From: CAZJAH01 sp964544155
GTDB taxonomy: Bacteria > Bacteroidota > Ignavibacteria > Kapaibacteriales > UBA2268
DNA length: 64,000 nt
Direction: 5' to 3'
Assembly (NCBI GenBank): GCA_964544155.1
Contig: CAZJAH010000007.1
Span: 1 to 64,000 of the forward strand
Positions 1 to 8,618 of this stretch are shown here, one piece after another (the first letter of the stretch is position 1; each line of letters opens with the position of its first letter). The notes under the pieces were generated by a model that saw only the letters and a program-made list of their open reading frames with translations, was not told where the DNA came from and did no database searches. The translations under genes and the position numbers were made by a program.

Positions 1-249
1 TCCTTTTTTCATGGCTTCTTTATCAGCTTCTCCTATCCTATCGGTGCGCTTATCATAAAATGCCGTTTATCATTGCATTTAACATACTTTATTTAGAAAT
101 AAAAAGCAAGCACTATTTTCACCCCCGCTTATCATTTACTATATACTATAGTATCACCGTGACAGATAGAACTATAGCGGTATATAGAGAATAAATCTCC
201 GCGAAAAAAAATTAAAATAATTTTAGAACTGTGATGATATTTTTACATC

Positions 250-849
250 TCAATAATAAATAAACCCCGGGATGCAGTTGAGTGAGAGGCTGCTTACCCT
301 GCCCGCCCCCGCGAGGTGCTGCCTGAACCAACTATCATCCAGAGTCTGCCGCGCTACCCCAAGGGATGAGCTGGCATGTATCATCAGGCCCCCGCCGGCA
401 TAAATGCCCACATGCGATATTTTTGAGGAATTTTTGAAAAACACCAGGTCGCCCGGGATTAACTCATCCATGGAGATCCTGTCGGTGAAGAAATATTGCT
501 GGGAGGCTGTCCGCGGCAGATAGATTCCTTTTGCCGCGTAAATCTGCTGTACAAACCCGGAGCAGTCTATGCCTGAGCGGCTGTTACCGCCGTACACATA
601 GGGCGTGCCAATCCATTTTTCCGCTTCGTCTATAATATCTCGTGCATAGCCGGTTTCTGGTATATTTCTTTCCTGCTGTATGGTATTATCTTTGCGGCTG
701 CCTGTGATCGCGTTTCCCGGGGCCGGTTTTATGGCGGCTTTTACTTTTCCGGGGAATAGATCACTTGTAAAGCGCAGGGATGACTGGCAGCCTGAGAGTA
801 ATATCACTGCCGATAGTAAGGCTATGCCGTATAGAGTAATTCCGCGCAT
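250..849 (-). CDS. NlpC/P60 family lipoprotein peptidase
   Basis: Probable cell-wall endopeptidase that cuts peptidoglycan stem peptides in the periplasm. The 199-residue protein begins with a lipoprotein signal peptide whose lipobox LLSGC puts the lipidated Cys at residue 21. A low-complexity linker (about 30-65) leads to the NlpC/P60 domain (about 70-195), with the catalytic Cys in GIDCSGFVQQIY (C96), His in SHVGIY (H146) and a further His in MIHASS (H158), the usual Cys-His-His set. An AAGGAT Shine-Dalgarno lies just before the ATG. It sits upstream of the small membrane ORF and cdsA on the same strand order, but no tight operon is evident. Family assignment is firm; the exact bond cleaved is not predictable. 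Confidence 0.93.
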   Translation of the reverse strand: MRGITLYGIALLSAVILLSGCQSSLRFTSDLFPGKVKAAIKPAPGNAITGSRKDNTIQQERNIPETGYARDIIDEAEKWIGTPYVYGGNSRSGIDCSGFVQQIYAAKGIYLPRTASQQYFFTDRISMDELIPGDLVFFKNSSKISHVGIYAGGGLMIHASSSLGVARQTLDDSWFRQHLAGAGRVSSLSLNCIPGFIYY

Positions 850-869
850 TTATTATCCTTATGTGCTAA

Positions 870-1007
870 TTACTTTTTGGCAGGGCGGCTTTTTATCTTT
901 GCCATTTGCTGCTGCCTGTGGCTGAGCAGCTTCGATGAAACATTAATCAATAAAAAGCCCACTGATGCTATTAATATAAATCCGGCTTTGAGCAATACTG
1001 TATCCAT
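870..1007 (-). CDS. small single-span membrane protein (45 aa)
   Basis: Unrecognised short protein. It starts MDTVLLKAGF, has one hydrophobic stretch (about residues 4-24) and a basic C-terminus ending RPAKK, so it is likely anchored in the inner membrane with a positive cytoplasmic tail. The start at 1007 is chosen because a GGGGGA Shine-Dalgarno lies about 8 nt upstream; an in-frame ATG at 1013 sits almost on top of that element and an ATG at 1064 lacks one. It lies between cdsA and the NlpC/P60 gene on the same strand. Similar tiny membrane ORFs are common near phospholipid genes, but no function is assigned. Confidence 0.55.
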   Translation of the reverse strand: MDTVLLKAGFILIASVGFLLINVSSKLLSHRQQQMAKIKSRPAKK

Positions 1008-1096
1008 TTTCATTCCCCCGAAAAAGTAGTAATCATGAATTAACTTACATATGTAGATACGCAACTTTTATGCCACAAGTTTCGGGTTTTAATATA

Positions 1097-1951
1097 CTAT
1101 AAGAAATATATCGCAGCCAGATATATAAGCAGTGCCGGTGAAGCAAAGAGTATGCTGTCGAACCTGTCCAGGAATCCGCCATGGCCGGGAAAAATGTGAG
1201 AGCTGTCCTTTACTCCGGCATCTCTTTTGAACTGGGATTCCGCGAGATCGCCCACCTGGCCTATTATTCCGATAATGGCTCCGGCGCCGGCGGCTTCGAT
1301 AAGGCCCAATGTGCCGAAAGCGAAATGCGTAATCAGCGGAAATGATATGAGAGCGCCCAGGAATCCGAATGCCGCGCCTTCCCAGGTTTTCTTGGGGCTG
1401 ATCCTTTCGAATAGCTTATGCCGGCCCAGCGCTTTACCTCCGAAATAGGCTGCTGAATCGCATACCCATACGCTTACAAATAGCGCGAAAACAATGGCGC
1501 CGCTGCTTAATTTATCAATGCCGGTTTCTAGCGGCAGTAAATGCCAGCCCCGAATAAAAATTAATGATGTTAAAAGCACGGGGAGATATAAAATTCCCGC
1601 TAAACTGACCGATATACTAAAGATAGAGCCTTCGGTTTTATGGAATGATATAATTAATATGGCAAGAACTGAAATCAGCAAAAAGAAAAAGGTGAAAACG
1701 AAGAGCTCGGGGTATAACTGACGCTGCCACAGAAGCCATGAGCCGGCCTGGTAGATGATACCCAGGGCTATGCCGGGATATATCTGCAGGGAAATGCCTT
1801 TTTTTTCGCTAATTTTGTAAAATTCATAGAGGGCACCGGCGGAAACGATCACTATCGCGATGAAAAATGCTATTCCGCCACAGTACATTAATAATAGCGC
1901 TATTGGAATGCCGATCACGGCGACGATAATTCTTTTGCTGAGCTCTTTCAA
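1097..1951 (-). CDS. cdsA: phosphatidate cytidylyltransferase
   Basis: Makes CDP-diacylglycerol from phosphatidic acid and CTP, the branch point of phospholipid synthesis, in the inner membrane. The 284-residue protein has about eight hydrophobic segments and the family's C-terminal signature: SPKKTWEGAAFGFLGA followed by GHGGFLDRFDSILFASP, containing the conserved Asp/Arg/Asp residues that bind metal and CTP. Length matches the family. The start MKELSKRIIV is the only plausible one. PlsY, encoded at 11474, works earlier in the same pathway but is not linked in an operon. Confidence 0.96.
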   Translation of the reverse strand: MKELSKRIIVAVIGIPIALLLMYCGGIAFFIAIVIVSAGALYEFYKISEKKGISLQIYPGIALGIIYQAGSWLLWQRQLYPELFVFTFFFLLISVLAILIISFHKTEGSIFSISVSLAGILYLPVLLTSLIFIRGWHLLPLETGIDKLSSGAIVFALFVSVWVCDSAAYFGGKALGRHKLFERISPKKTWEGAAFGFLGALISFPLITHFAFGTLGLIEAAGAGAIIGIIGQVGDLAESQFKRDAGVKDSSHIFPGHGGFLDRFDSILFASPALLIYLAAIYFL

Positions 1952-2071
1952 ATCAAAACCCGGTGTTTTTCGTGAAAAGAAACAAAATTAATAAATTTTT
2001 TGAATTGTCTCCCGGTAGAGAGGAAACAAAAAATAATTCCGGATAATTAAAGGTATAATTTATATAATTAA

Positions 2072-2788
2072 ATGACAAAAGGAAAAAAAATAGAAGTATT
2101 TTGCGATTTCGACGGAACAATTACGAAAGAAGATATAGGCGATAAACTCTTTAAGGTTTTCGGGGAATTTCAGCCCTGGAACCGCAAACTTATTGAAAGG
2201 GAAATAGATATTTCGGAGTACTGGCATATTCTCTGCCGCTCGCTCGGCAGTTTCGAGCCGGAAAAGGTAAGATCATTCGCCCTTGAGCAGGAAGTGGACG
2301 CATACTTCAGGCCGTTCGCAGAATGGTGTGAAGAATCTGGCCTCAACATGCGAATAGTCAGCGACGGGTTTGGTTCTTACATAAGGCCTATTCTTGAGCG
2401 GGAAGGCTTGGGGCATCTGCCTGTTTACTGCAATGAGATGGTTTTTAGCGGCAGTAACGTGCTTCCGGTATTCCCCGGCGCGAGTGAATCCTGTGAGTGT
2501 TTTTGCGCTTCGTGCAAGCGTAATACTGTACTGACAAAAGCTGAGCCGGATTCTGTACTGGTATTCATTGGTGACGGCTACTCGGATTATTGTGCGGCGG
2601 AGCATTGCGATATAATTTTCGCTAAGAAAAATCTCGCGGCATACTGCAATGAGCACAGAATACCGCACTATCCTTTTCATACTTTTTTTGAAGTTAAAAA
2701 ATTACTAAAAAAATTAATCGAAAATAATAATTATAAAACAAGGCATCAGGCTAAGTTAAAAAGGAAAAAAGCCTTTGAAATCGAATAA
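2072..2788 (+). CDS. HAD-superfamily phosphatase, MtnX-like
   Basis: HAD phosphatase of the MtnX/phosphoserine-phosphatase-like group (HAD subfamily IB). The nucleophile motif FCDFDGTIT (D12, D14) is near the N-terminus, the helical cap follows, and motif III/IV residues occur in FIGDGYSDYCAAEHCD. MtnX proper dephosphorylates 2-hydroxy-3-keto-5-methylthiopentenyl-1-phosphate in methionine salvage, but no other salvage gene is present, so the substrate is open. The last 25 residues are Lys/Asn-rich and extend past the domain. The histidine kinase gene begins 10 nt downstream, suggesting co-transcription without an obvious functional link. Confidence 0.82.
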   Translation: MTKGKKIEVFCDFDGTITKEDIGDKLFKVFGEFQPWNRKLIEREIDISEYWHILCRSLGSFEPEKVRSFALEQEVDAYFRPFAEWCEESGLNMRIVSDGFGSYIRPILEREGLGHLPVYCNEMVFSGSNVLPVFPGASESCECFCASCKRNTVLTKAEPDSVLVFIGDGYSDYCAAEHCDIIFAKKNLAAYCNEHRIPHYPFHTFFEVKKLLKKLIENNNYKTRHQAKLKRKKAFEIE

Positions 2789-2798
2789 GGATAGAAAA

Positions 2799-4307
2799 AT
2801 GATCAAAAAGATATTTCCGTTATTGCTGATATTTTTTTGCTTTACGACGGTTTATTCACAGGACGGAGACAGGCGGGTAGTGATCGATTCTGTTTTGGTG
2901 AACGGCATTAAAGCCTCACCCGGCAGCGGCCGGATAGTGCTTTCATCCACAGATACTATCTCTTTTTTTTACAGCCTCTCGGCTCCGGGTAATGTAAGCA
3001 GGAATGAGTTTTTTTTTCGTACGGTGCTGAGCACTCCTAAAGATTCTTCCGTAAAAGTGCATGGATCGCCAAACTCAACATACCGCAGTTTATACGAAAA
3101 TGACTACAGCTTTTCAATTGGGGCTTTTGACCGCGCGGGTACCTGGAACGCGGGAACCGCAGACATCAATTTCTTAGTGGATAATGAATATAGAAGCACA
3201 ATTGACAGCATGAACAGGCTTCAGGACTCACTTGCCGTTAAGAATGAAATATTGGGCAATATCGAAGCGGGAACAGAATTCGACCTCCTTTCAGGTTTGG
3301 CAGGACTTTTGATAGGTATAGCTTTAGTTTTTGGACTTATCATGATATTTAAGCCAAAACAAACAAAACCTGAAACCAATATATCTGAGGAAGAAATGGG
3401 CAAGAATAATAAGATCGAAGCTCAGCAGATGGATAAGTTAAAAATCGAAAACAGCAATCTCCGTGCAGAAATAGCAGCGCTGCGCGGTCAGATCGACGCC
3501 ATGCAGGCCCGCGGACAGGAGCTCCGGAAGCAGAATAATATACTGCAGGATAACGTTACAAAGTTATCATCGATAAATGAAGAGCTTCAGGAACTGCAAA
3601 AGCAGAAGGATGAACTTTTTGCGGTGATAATCCATGATATAAAAAATCCGGTATCTCTTATTAAAAGCCTGGTTGAACTGCTCCGTTCCTACGACCTAAC
3701 ATCTTCTGAACAAAATGATATTATTAATGATATTGCAACAACAACCGTCAGGATTGTCAGCCTTTCGCATGAAGTTTCAAGAATCCTCGCACTGGAAGGA
3801 TCCAGCATGCACCTGGATATTAATGAATTCCAGGTAAGTACGGTTGTTAGAGATGTTTTCAGGCGAAATTCAATTCATGCTGATAACAAGGATATCAAGA
3901 TGCTTCTTGATGTTGATGAAAACCTCCCGTTAATCGAGGCTGACATGCAGAAAATCGACGAAATTACCGACAACCTTTTATCAAATGCCATTAAATTTAC
4001 TCAGAAGGGGGGCACGGTTAAAGTATCTACCTATCAAAAAGAAAAGCGTGTAGTTGTTGAAATTAGTGATAACGGACTGGGATTATCGGAAGATGATATC
4101 AAACAGGCGTTTCAGCGCGGCGCGCGGCTCAGCGCACAGCCAACGGGTAATGAATCCTCCACCGGTTTGGGCCTGTGGATAGTTAAGAAGCTTGTTGAAG
4201 CTCATCAAGGCCGGGTATGGGTAAAAAGCGCCCTGGGTAAGGGCTCATCTTTCGCGTTCGAACTGCCGCTTAAATTTGAAGATGAGGATGTGGCTAAGCA
4301 AGATTAA
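2799..4307 (+). CDS. membrane sensor histidine kinase
   Basis: Sensor kinase of 502 residues. A signal-anchor segment (about 3-20) is followed by a periplasmic beta-rich region (about 25-160) that resembles the Y_Y_Y sensor domain, a transmembrane helix near 165-185 (LAGLLIGIALVFGLIMIF), a long coiled coil (about 205-275), the HisKA H-box VIIHDIKNP (phospho-His near residue 279) and an HATPase domain with N box DNLLSNAIKF, G1 DNGLGLS and G2 STGLGLWIVKK. There is no receiver domain and no response regulator nearby. The ATG at 2799 is preferred because an AAGG element precedes it and it follows the previous stop; an upstream TTG at 2775 would overlap the phosphatase gene. Confidence 0.93.
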   Translation: MIKKIFPLLLIFFCFTTVYSQDGDRRVVIDSVLVNGIKASPGSGRIVLSSTDTISFFYSLSAPGNVSRNEFFFRTVLSTPKDSSVKVHGSPNSTYRSLYENDYSFSIGAFDRAGTWNAGTADINFLVDNEYRSTIDSMNRLQDSLAVKNEILGNIEAGTEFDLLSGLAGLLIGIALVFGLIMIFKPKQTKPETNISEEEMGKNNKIEAQQMDKLKIENSNLRAEIAALRGQIDAMQARGQELRKQNNILQDNVTKLSSINEELQELQKQKDELFAVIIHDIKNPVSLIKSLVELLRSYDLTSSEQNDIINDIATTTVRIVSLSHEVSRILALEGSSMHLDINEFQVSTVVRDVFRRNSIHADNKDIKMLLDVDENLPLIEADMQKIDEITDNLLSNAIKFTQKGGTVKVSTYQKEKRVVVEISDNGLGLSEDDIKQAFQRGARLSAQPTGNESSTGLGLWIVKKLVEAHQGRVWVKSALGKGSSFAFELPLKFEDEDVAKQD

Positions 4308-4975
4308 TCCCGCCAGACTATATCGAACAGAAAATACGAAACCGTGATGAGTATGCCGCTATAGGCGAACATCAGGCGGTAATCATCGCTTAAATTGCCG
4401 GAAGGAATGCCTGTTATAGTATACTTTGTGGCGTCAATTCCGAGCAGTATTAATGGAAGCAGGATCGGAAAGGAAAGAACCGGAAAAAGTGCGTTTTTAC
4501 TGCCGGCTTTGGCAATGAGTGATGAAATGATGGTGGTGGCGGCTGCAAGGCCTATGCTTCCCAATAGTATTACCAGAGAGAAACCTCCTAAATCGCTGAC
4601 CCCAAATCCCCTCACAAGCAGCAAAAATAATAAAACAGCCATGATGTTTATTGAAAGGCTTAAAATAATGTTAAAAATAAGCTTCCCGAAATATACGGCA
4701 TAGGATTCGGCATTTAGCTTGAGCAGAAGTGCTGTGCCTCTTTCCTCTTCGCTTATGAATGTTTTGGACAGGCCTGTCATCGAACCAAAGAAAAGCACAA
4801 TCCATAGTATTCCGGCGCTTACTCCGGGGGTGATTTTTTCAGCAGCCAGGCTGAAAATTATCATTGTGACAGTAGTCAGTACAAAAAGCAAAACAGCGGT
4901 AGCTGAGTATCTTGTGCGGAATTCACTCTTCAGGTCTTTTAAGAAAACCGCGAGTATTTTTTTTAAAATGATCAT
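4304..4975 (-). CDS. ccmB: CcmB-like heme exporter/ABC permease subunit
   Basis: The 223-residue protein has six hydrophobic segments and typical CcmB sequence at the N-terminus (FLKDLKSEFRTRYS) and in FISEEERGTALLL, the cytoplasmic loop thought to contact the CcmA ATPase. CcmB is the membrane subunit of the CcmABCD complex that releases the holo-CcmE heme chaperone in cytochrome c maturation. No ccmA, ccmC or ccmE is in the window, which is unusual, although scattered ccm genes are known in this phylum. It overlaps the preceding 801-residue gene by 4 nt and is therefore the last gene of the 8536-4304 operon. Confidence 0.85.
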   Translation of the reverse strand: MIILKKILAVFLKDLKSEFRTRYSATAVLLFVLTTVTMIIFSLAAEKITPGVSAGILWIVLFFGSMTGLSKTFISEEERGTALLLKLNAESYAVYFGKLIFNIILSLSINIMAVLLFLLLVRGFGVSDLGGFSLVILLGSIGLAAATTIISSLIAKAGSKNALFPVLSFPILLPLILLGIDATKYTITGIPSGNLSDDYRLMFAYSGILITVSYFLFDIVWRD

Positions 4976-7377
4976 TGAATATGAAAGCTGTACCTTCCGC
5001 CAATCATAATAGAAAAGCTTGAAACAGACCAGCTGCCCGGGCTGATAATGCTTGTAAAACCGGCATTGTACATTAGTTCAGAATAAACTGAAATACTATT
5101 TGTTATCGGGAGCTTAAAGCCCGCGCCTGCAAATCCGCTTAACGAAAGGAAGTTCAGCGATTCCATTTCGGAAGGATGCTCCGGCCTGGTTATTTCTCTT
5201 TCTCCGTTTTCGTAAACATATTCATCAGGCATAATTATCCGCCTCTTATAATCTATTGATTTGGATAAAGGCATGCTGAATTGTAAACCCAGTAAACCAT
5301 AAATATTTTCGTTGAATTCTATTTCTGCGGCAAAGCCGAGCCCTGCGAAAAGGCCGTTGAGTGAAAGATCTGTAGCCTCCTGGAAGGGAATAAGCTCATT
5401 AGTGGCAGTATCCCTGATCCTTTTTGTAATCGAATCAGGCGCACTGATCAAACCGGGCCTGTTTTCAAAGCTGAGTCTGGCAGATACTATTATACCCGAG
5501 TGTATTTCCCGACCGAAAATGAATCCGCCATAGCCGCCGGTACCCGATGCTTCCTCGAATACTCCGGGAGCGCTGACATTTCCCGATGAAGAGAAATCCG
5601 CGAAATGATTCATGAAGGTGATCATTCCGTAAGCGCCCACAAAATACCCCGGATCGGGACTGCAGTCAATTTCAGTGCCTTCATTCAGGAAATAATCATA
5701 GGCTGTTTTGTCTTCATTGTACGTATAGCACAGTGTATATTCCGATGTATTCATCTCAATATCGGTTGCGGTAACTACCAGGCGGCCGTATTCCTGTAGA
5801 TTTAAGGGTTCGGCAATGATCCTGTGCTGAGGAGCGCCTGTATATAAAGTATCATAGCGGACTTTGAAATTCTCGTTTAAAATAATATTAACATCCCTCA
5901 GCCCGGTATCGTTAATGCCGTCATCGCGGACAATTACTGTTTTTGACCCGTTTCTGGATTCGAGCTCAGCGACGGGAGGTATTGTATCCGGCAGCGGTAC
6001 ATATTCTTTAAAGGACTGCCCGCCCATAGTGCCATAGGCGTCGTAGGCGTCATCACCAAATCCGAACCCGTAAGAATAAAGGCCAAAGGGCCTGGCGCAG
6101 GTTATAACGTGTGTGCCGTAAGGGATCTGAATGTACCCTATTGAATAGCGGCTTAAGCCAATTTCAGTGAAGGTTGAAGTATTCACAGGGCTGCCGTTCA
6201 GCCTCATTGTTTCTATATATTCTGTAGGTACTACAACATTTATGTAGTGCTTCCAGTCCCCTTTTATGGGTGTGGCAAAACGGTATTTTTTCAGGAACTG
6301 CTGAGTCGGGCTAATCAGCAGCATCATAGGATCGCCAATGGAATCGCCATTGCTAAATCCTTGCGAATACTGAGTTACCAGAACGGGCTTATCTGTTGTG
6401 ATCTGCAGTGTGGTATCAGATATCCCCTCGGCAAATTGCCCTTCTTTTAATATAATGCTTAGGCGATTATCAACAAATACCCTGGTGTCATTTTTATGGG
6501 CTAGCACTCTGTAGTTATAAGCCGAGCGGTCTCTTAGCGGGCCGATATAATAATGCTTTCCCCATGAGCTGATGGGAGGTATCTGCTCAACAAGGTGGTT
6601 GCAAGCCTGCACATTAATAGGAACATAAGCGCATTGATGTCCGCTGAAAACAGATATCTTTTTATTCGATTTAACGAATGTGCCGGTCAGATCAGATAAA
6701 CGCTGTTCCCTGGGATCATAAGCTGCCTGAAGCTGATAGACGTCGCCTTTATTCAGATGTATCGTATAAGGCTGGCCCGGTTTCTTACCTGATTGGGTCA
6801 GCACCGTGGGGGTTATTTCTACTTCGGTATTATCTTCAGTGCCCACTACAGCGAGCTGCGACATAAGTTCTGTTGATGAAACGCTGTAGCCGACCACTCT
6901 GTATTCTGTTCCGAGCACTCTTTTGGGGATAGCCATGTATGTGTCGGTAGTTTGGAAACGGCTGTTCAGTCCGTAAACGCTGATTGGTTTTTCTGATTTA
7001 ATATGAACGGCGTGCTTCTGCTCGACTATCTCAGAGCTGCGTATTTCGGCCTTTGAATCCAAAACTATATTTTGTACAGTGCCGGCATTGAGCATGATGG
7101 ACCTACGGTAGCCGATACTTTTAATTTCAATGACTACTTCCGTATCTTCATTTCCCGTGAGAAAAAGTTCCAGATCAATGTTTCCGGAGTTGTTCTTTCT
7201 CTGCTCGCGGTAATTTTTCATAAAGCAGAGCCAGAATTCAGTTCCCTCGGGATTATTTAAAGTAAGCCGGGCTGAAGTAGTATCAGATTCCTGGCTATAG
7301 CTTTTTTCCGATACAGAAATAATCAGTATCATAGCCAATACAAGCGCGCAATATTTCTTACTTAGTATAATTGACAT
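4972..7377 (-). CDS. secreted IgGFc-binding-like protein with C-terminal barrel-like domain
   Basis: Large exported protein of 801 residues. A signal peptide (about 1-29, ending KSYSQ) precedes a region (about 40-430) that resembles the IgGFc_binding domain: EGTEFWLCFMKNY at the start, repeated statements of the type DTYMAIPKRVLGTEYRVVGY, and the closing block PFGLYSYGFG...DAYDAYGTMGG near residue 440. A linker beginning VPLPDTIPPVAEL introduces an Ig-like module. The last ~240 residues alternate aromatic and Gly residues and end in GGRYSFHIQ, like an OmpA/OmpW-type beta-barrel, suggesting outer-membrane anchoring. No T9SS tail is seen. The domain is known in adhesive surface proteins, but the ligand here is unknown. 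Confidence 0.75.
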   Translation of the reverse strand: MSIILSKKYCALVLAMILIISVSEKSYSQESDTTSARLTLNNPEGTEFWLCFMKNYREQRKNNSGNIDLELFLTGNEDTEVVIEIKSIGYRRSIMLNAGTVQNIVLDSKAEIRSSEIVEQKHAVHIKSEKPISVYGLNSRFQTTDTYMAIPKRVLGTEYRVVGYSVSSTELMSQLAVVGTEDNTEVEITPTVLTQSGKKPGQPYTIHLNKGDVYQLQAAYDPREQRLSDLTGTFVKSNKKISVFSGHQCAYVPINVQACNHLVEQIPPISSWGKHYYIGPLRDRSAYNYRVLAHKNDTRVFVDNRLSIILKEGQFAEGISDTTLQITTDKPVLVTQYSQGFSNGDSIGDPMMLLISPTQQFLKKYRFATPIKGDWKHYINVVVPTEYIETMRLNGSPVNTSTFTEIGLSRYSIGYIQIPYGTHVITCARPFGLYSYGFGFGDDAYDAYGTMGGQSFKEYVPLPDTIPPVAELESRNGSKTVIVRDDGINDTGLRDVNIILNENFKVRYDTLYTGAPQHRIIAEPLNLQEYGRLVVTATDIEMNTSEYTLCYTYNEDKTAYDYFLNEGTEIDCSPDPGYFVGAYGMITFMNHFADFSSSGNVSAPGVFEEASGTGGYGGFIFGREIHSGIIVSARLSFENRPGLISAPDSITKRIRDTATNELIPFQEATDLSLNGLFAGLGFAAEIEFNENIYGLLGLQFSMPLSKSIDYKRRIIMPDEYVYENGEREITRPEHPSEMESLNFLSLSGFAGAGFKLPITNSISVYSELMYNAGFTSIISPGSWSVSSFSIMIGGRYSFHIQ

Positions 7378-7734
7378 TTATAACTTCTTCTTCATTTTTA
7401 ATTCATCTGACAAATTCAAGGGCACATCATTTTTCGCGCCTGCGGCCGGCCAACCGCCCATGGAGCCGTAAGCATCATAAGCGTCGATTCCAAATCCGTA
7501 TAGTGATAAACCAAACGGTTCCTCACAGCTTAATTCATAGCTGCCGTAAGATAACATAACATGTCCGAATGGCATACCGGCAATATGAATGTGTACAAAA
7601 TACTTCTCAATATTATCTTTCTCTTCGCTGCAGCTATTTGATTGGTTTTCAAACGCTAAAGCATATCCCGGAATATGCAACAGGGACAGCAATAAGAAAA
7701 GCAGGTATTTGTTACTATTTAATATGAATGACAT
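7378..7734 (-). CDS. small secreted protein with isolated IgGFc-type closing motif
   Basis: Protein of 118 residues with a signal peptide (about 1-27) and one recognisable block: YELSCEEPFGLSLYGFG followed by DAYDAYGSMGGWP. This block matches the end of the IgGFc-binding-like domain of the next gene (PFGLYSYGFG...DAYDAYGTMGG), so the small protein looks like a stand-alone copy of the domain's last module. It overlaps the upstream T9SS cargo gene by 20 nt and ends 1 nt before the start of the 801-residue gene. It could be a duplicated or truncated fragment, but an intact signal peptide and tight operon packing argue that it is expressed. Confidence 0.6.
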   Translation of the reverse strand: MSFILNSNKYLLFLLLSLLHIPGYALAFENQSNSCSEEKDNIEKYFVHIHIAGMPFGHVMLSYGSYELSCEEPFGLSLYGFGIDAYDAYGSMGGWPAAGAKNDVPLNLSDELKMKKKL

Positions 7735-8536
7735 TCTTTTTGTAAGTCCCGAAACTTGTTTCCATAACTAAAAAATAAGTTCCGGCAGCGACATCCCTCG
7801 GTTTTCTGATCATATAAAGCCTGTAAGAGCCTTTTTCAAAAGTATGACTTTCCGGTTTATCTATTTCGCTGCCGTTTCTGTCGAAAATATGGTATTCAAA
7901 ATTCTCATCATTGCCGTTAAGCTCAAATATTTTGACACCTGCAAGATTGAACATCTTAAAATTTACTTTTGAGGGTTCATTTATGGTAAATCCAATATTA
8001 AGATCTACGTAAAAGGGATTTGGATAAATATTACCCAGGTTTTCGGGAAATTCCTGGAAAACAGGCTGGCCGATGAAGATCGTACCGGGATCAAGCGCGG
8101 GATCTTCCTGAATCTCGCCATTTATAGTAATGGAAACAGGTGATAAAGAAGCAGTGGAATCCGGCCCGGCCAGTGTTTCTAGCTTTAAATAGCAGAGTAT
8201 GCCGTTTGCGGACTGTTTAGTTGAAGGAGCTGTTATTCTTAAAACAGAGTTTTGCATGCCGCTTATATCCTGTATGGCAAATGGATCAGTTAAGATCGTG
8301 GATTCATTGCCGAAAGCCGATTTAAAATCAAGCAATAGAGCGTTGAAGCGAAATTCCAGTTCTACATTTTGAGCGCCGGCGGGCAGAGTGCCGTAAACCG
8401 GTAAATCATGAACAACACCTCCCTGCAGGGAGGTATCGGCAATTTCAATAGCGCTTTGCGCGTGCGTTTTGTCCATTCCGGTAAAAAGTATTACCGCGAT
8501 TAATATTAAGAGCTCTTTAAAGTACGTATTTTTCAT
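7715..8536 (-). CDS. T9SS cargo protein with cohesin-like domain and sorting tail
   Basis: Exported protein of 273 residues. The signal peptide (about 1-26, ending THAQS) is followed by a beta-rich region (about 28-150) with the pattern of cohesin/CBM-binding-like domains (FNALLLDFKSAFGNE), and then a C-terminal type A sorting tail starting at NIYPNPFYVDLNIGF and ending GTYFLVMETSFGTYKKNVIHIK. Such tails direct proteins through the T9SS and are usually cleaved and replaced by a lipid/polysaccharide anchor. It is the first gene of the operon that continues with the IgGFc-like proteins and CcmB. Confidence 0.8.
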   Translation of the reverse strand: MKNTYFKELLILIAVILFTGMDKTHAQSAIEIADTSLQGGVVHDLPVYGTLPAGAQNVELEFRFNALLLDFKSAFGNESTILTDPFAIQDISGMQNSVLRITAPSTKQSANGILCYLKLETLAGPDSTASLSPVSITINGEIQEDPALDPGTIFIGQPVFQEFPENLGNIYPNPFYVDLNIGFTINEPSKVNFKMFNLAGVKIFELNGNDENFEYHIFDRNGSEIDKPESHTFEKGSYRLYMIRKPRDVAAGTYFLVMETSFGTYKKNVIHIK

Positions 8537-8618
8537 TCATTCAAATTTAAAAAAAACAATCCGAATAGTGAACAAATATACCGTTTACAAGCCACCTTTC
8601 AAACTTAATTCGGATTTT

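Noticed and set aside
1..249. Possible gene start on the minus strand at 13 (ATGAAAAAAGG)
   Set aside because: Only a few codons lie in the window; nothing can be supported. The rest of 1-249 holds no recognisable gene.
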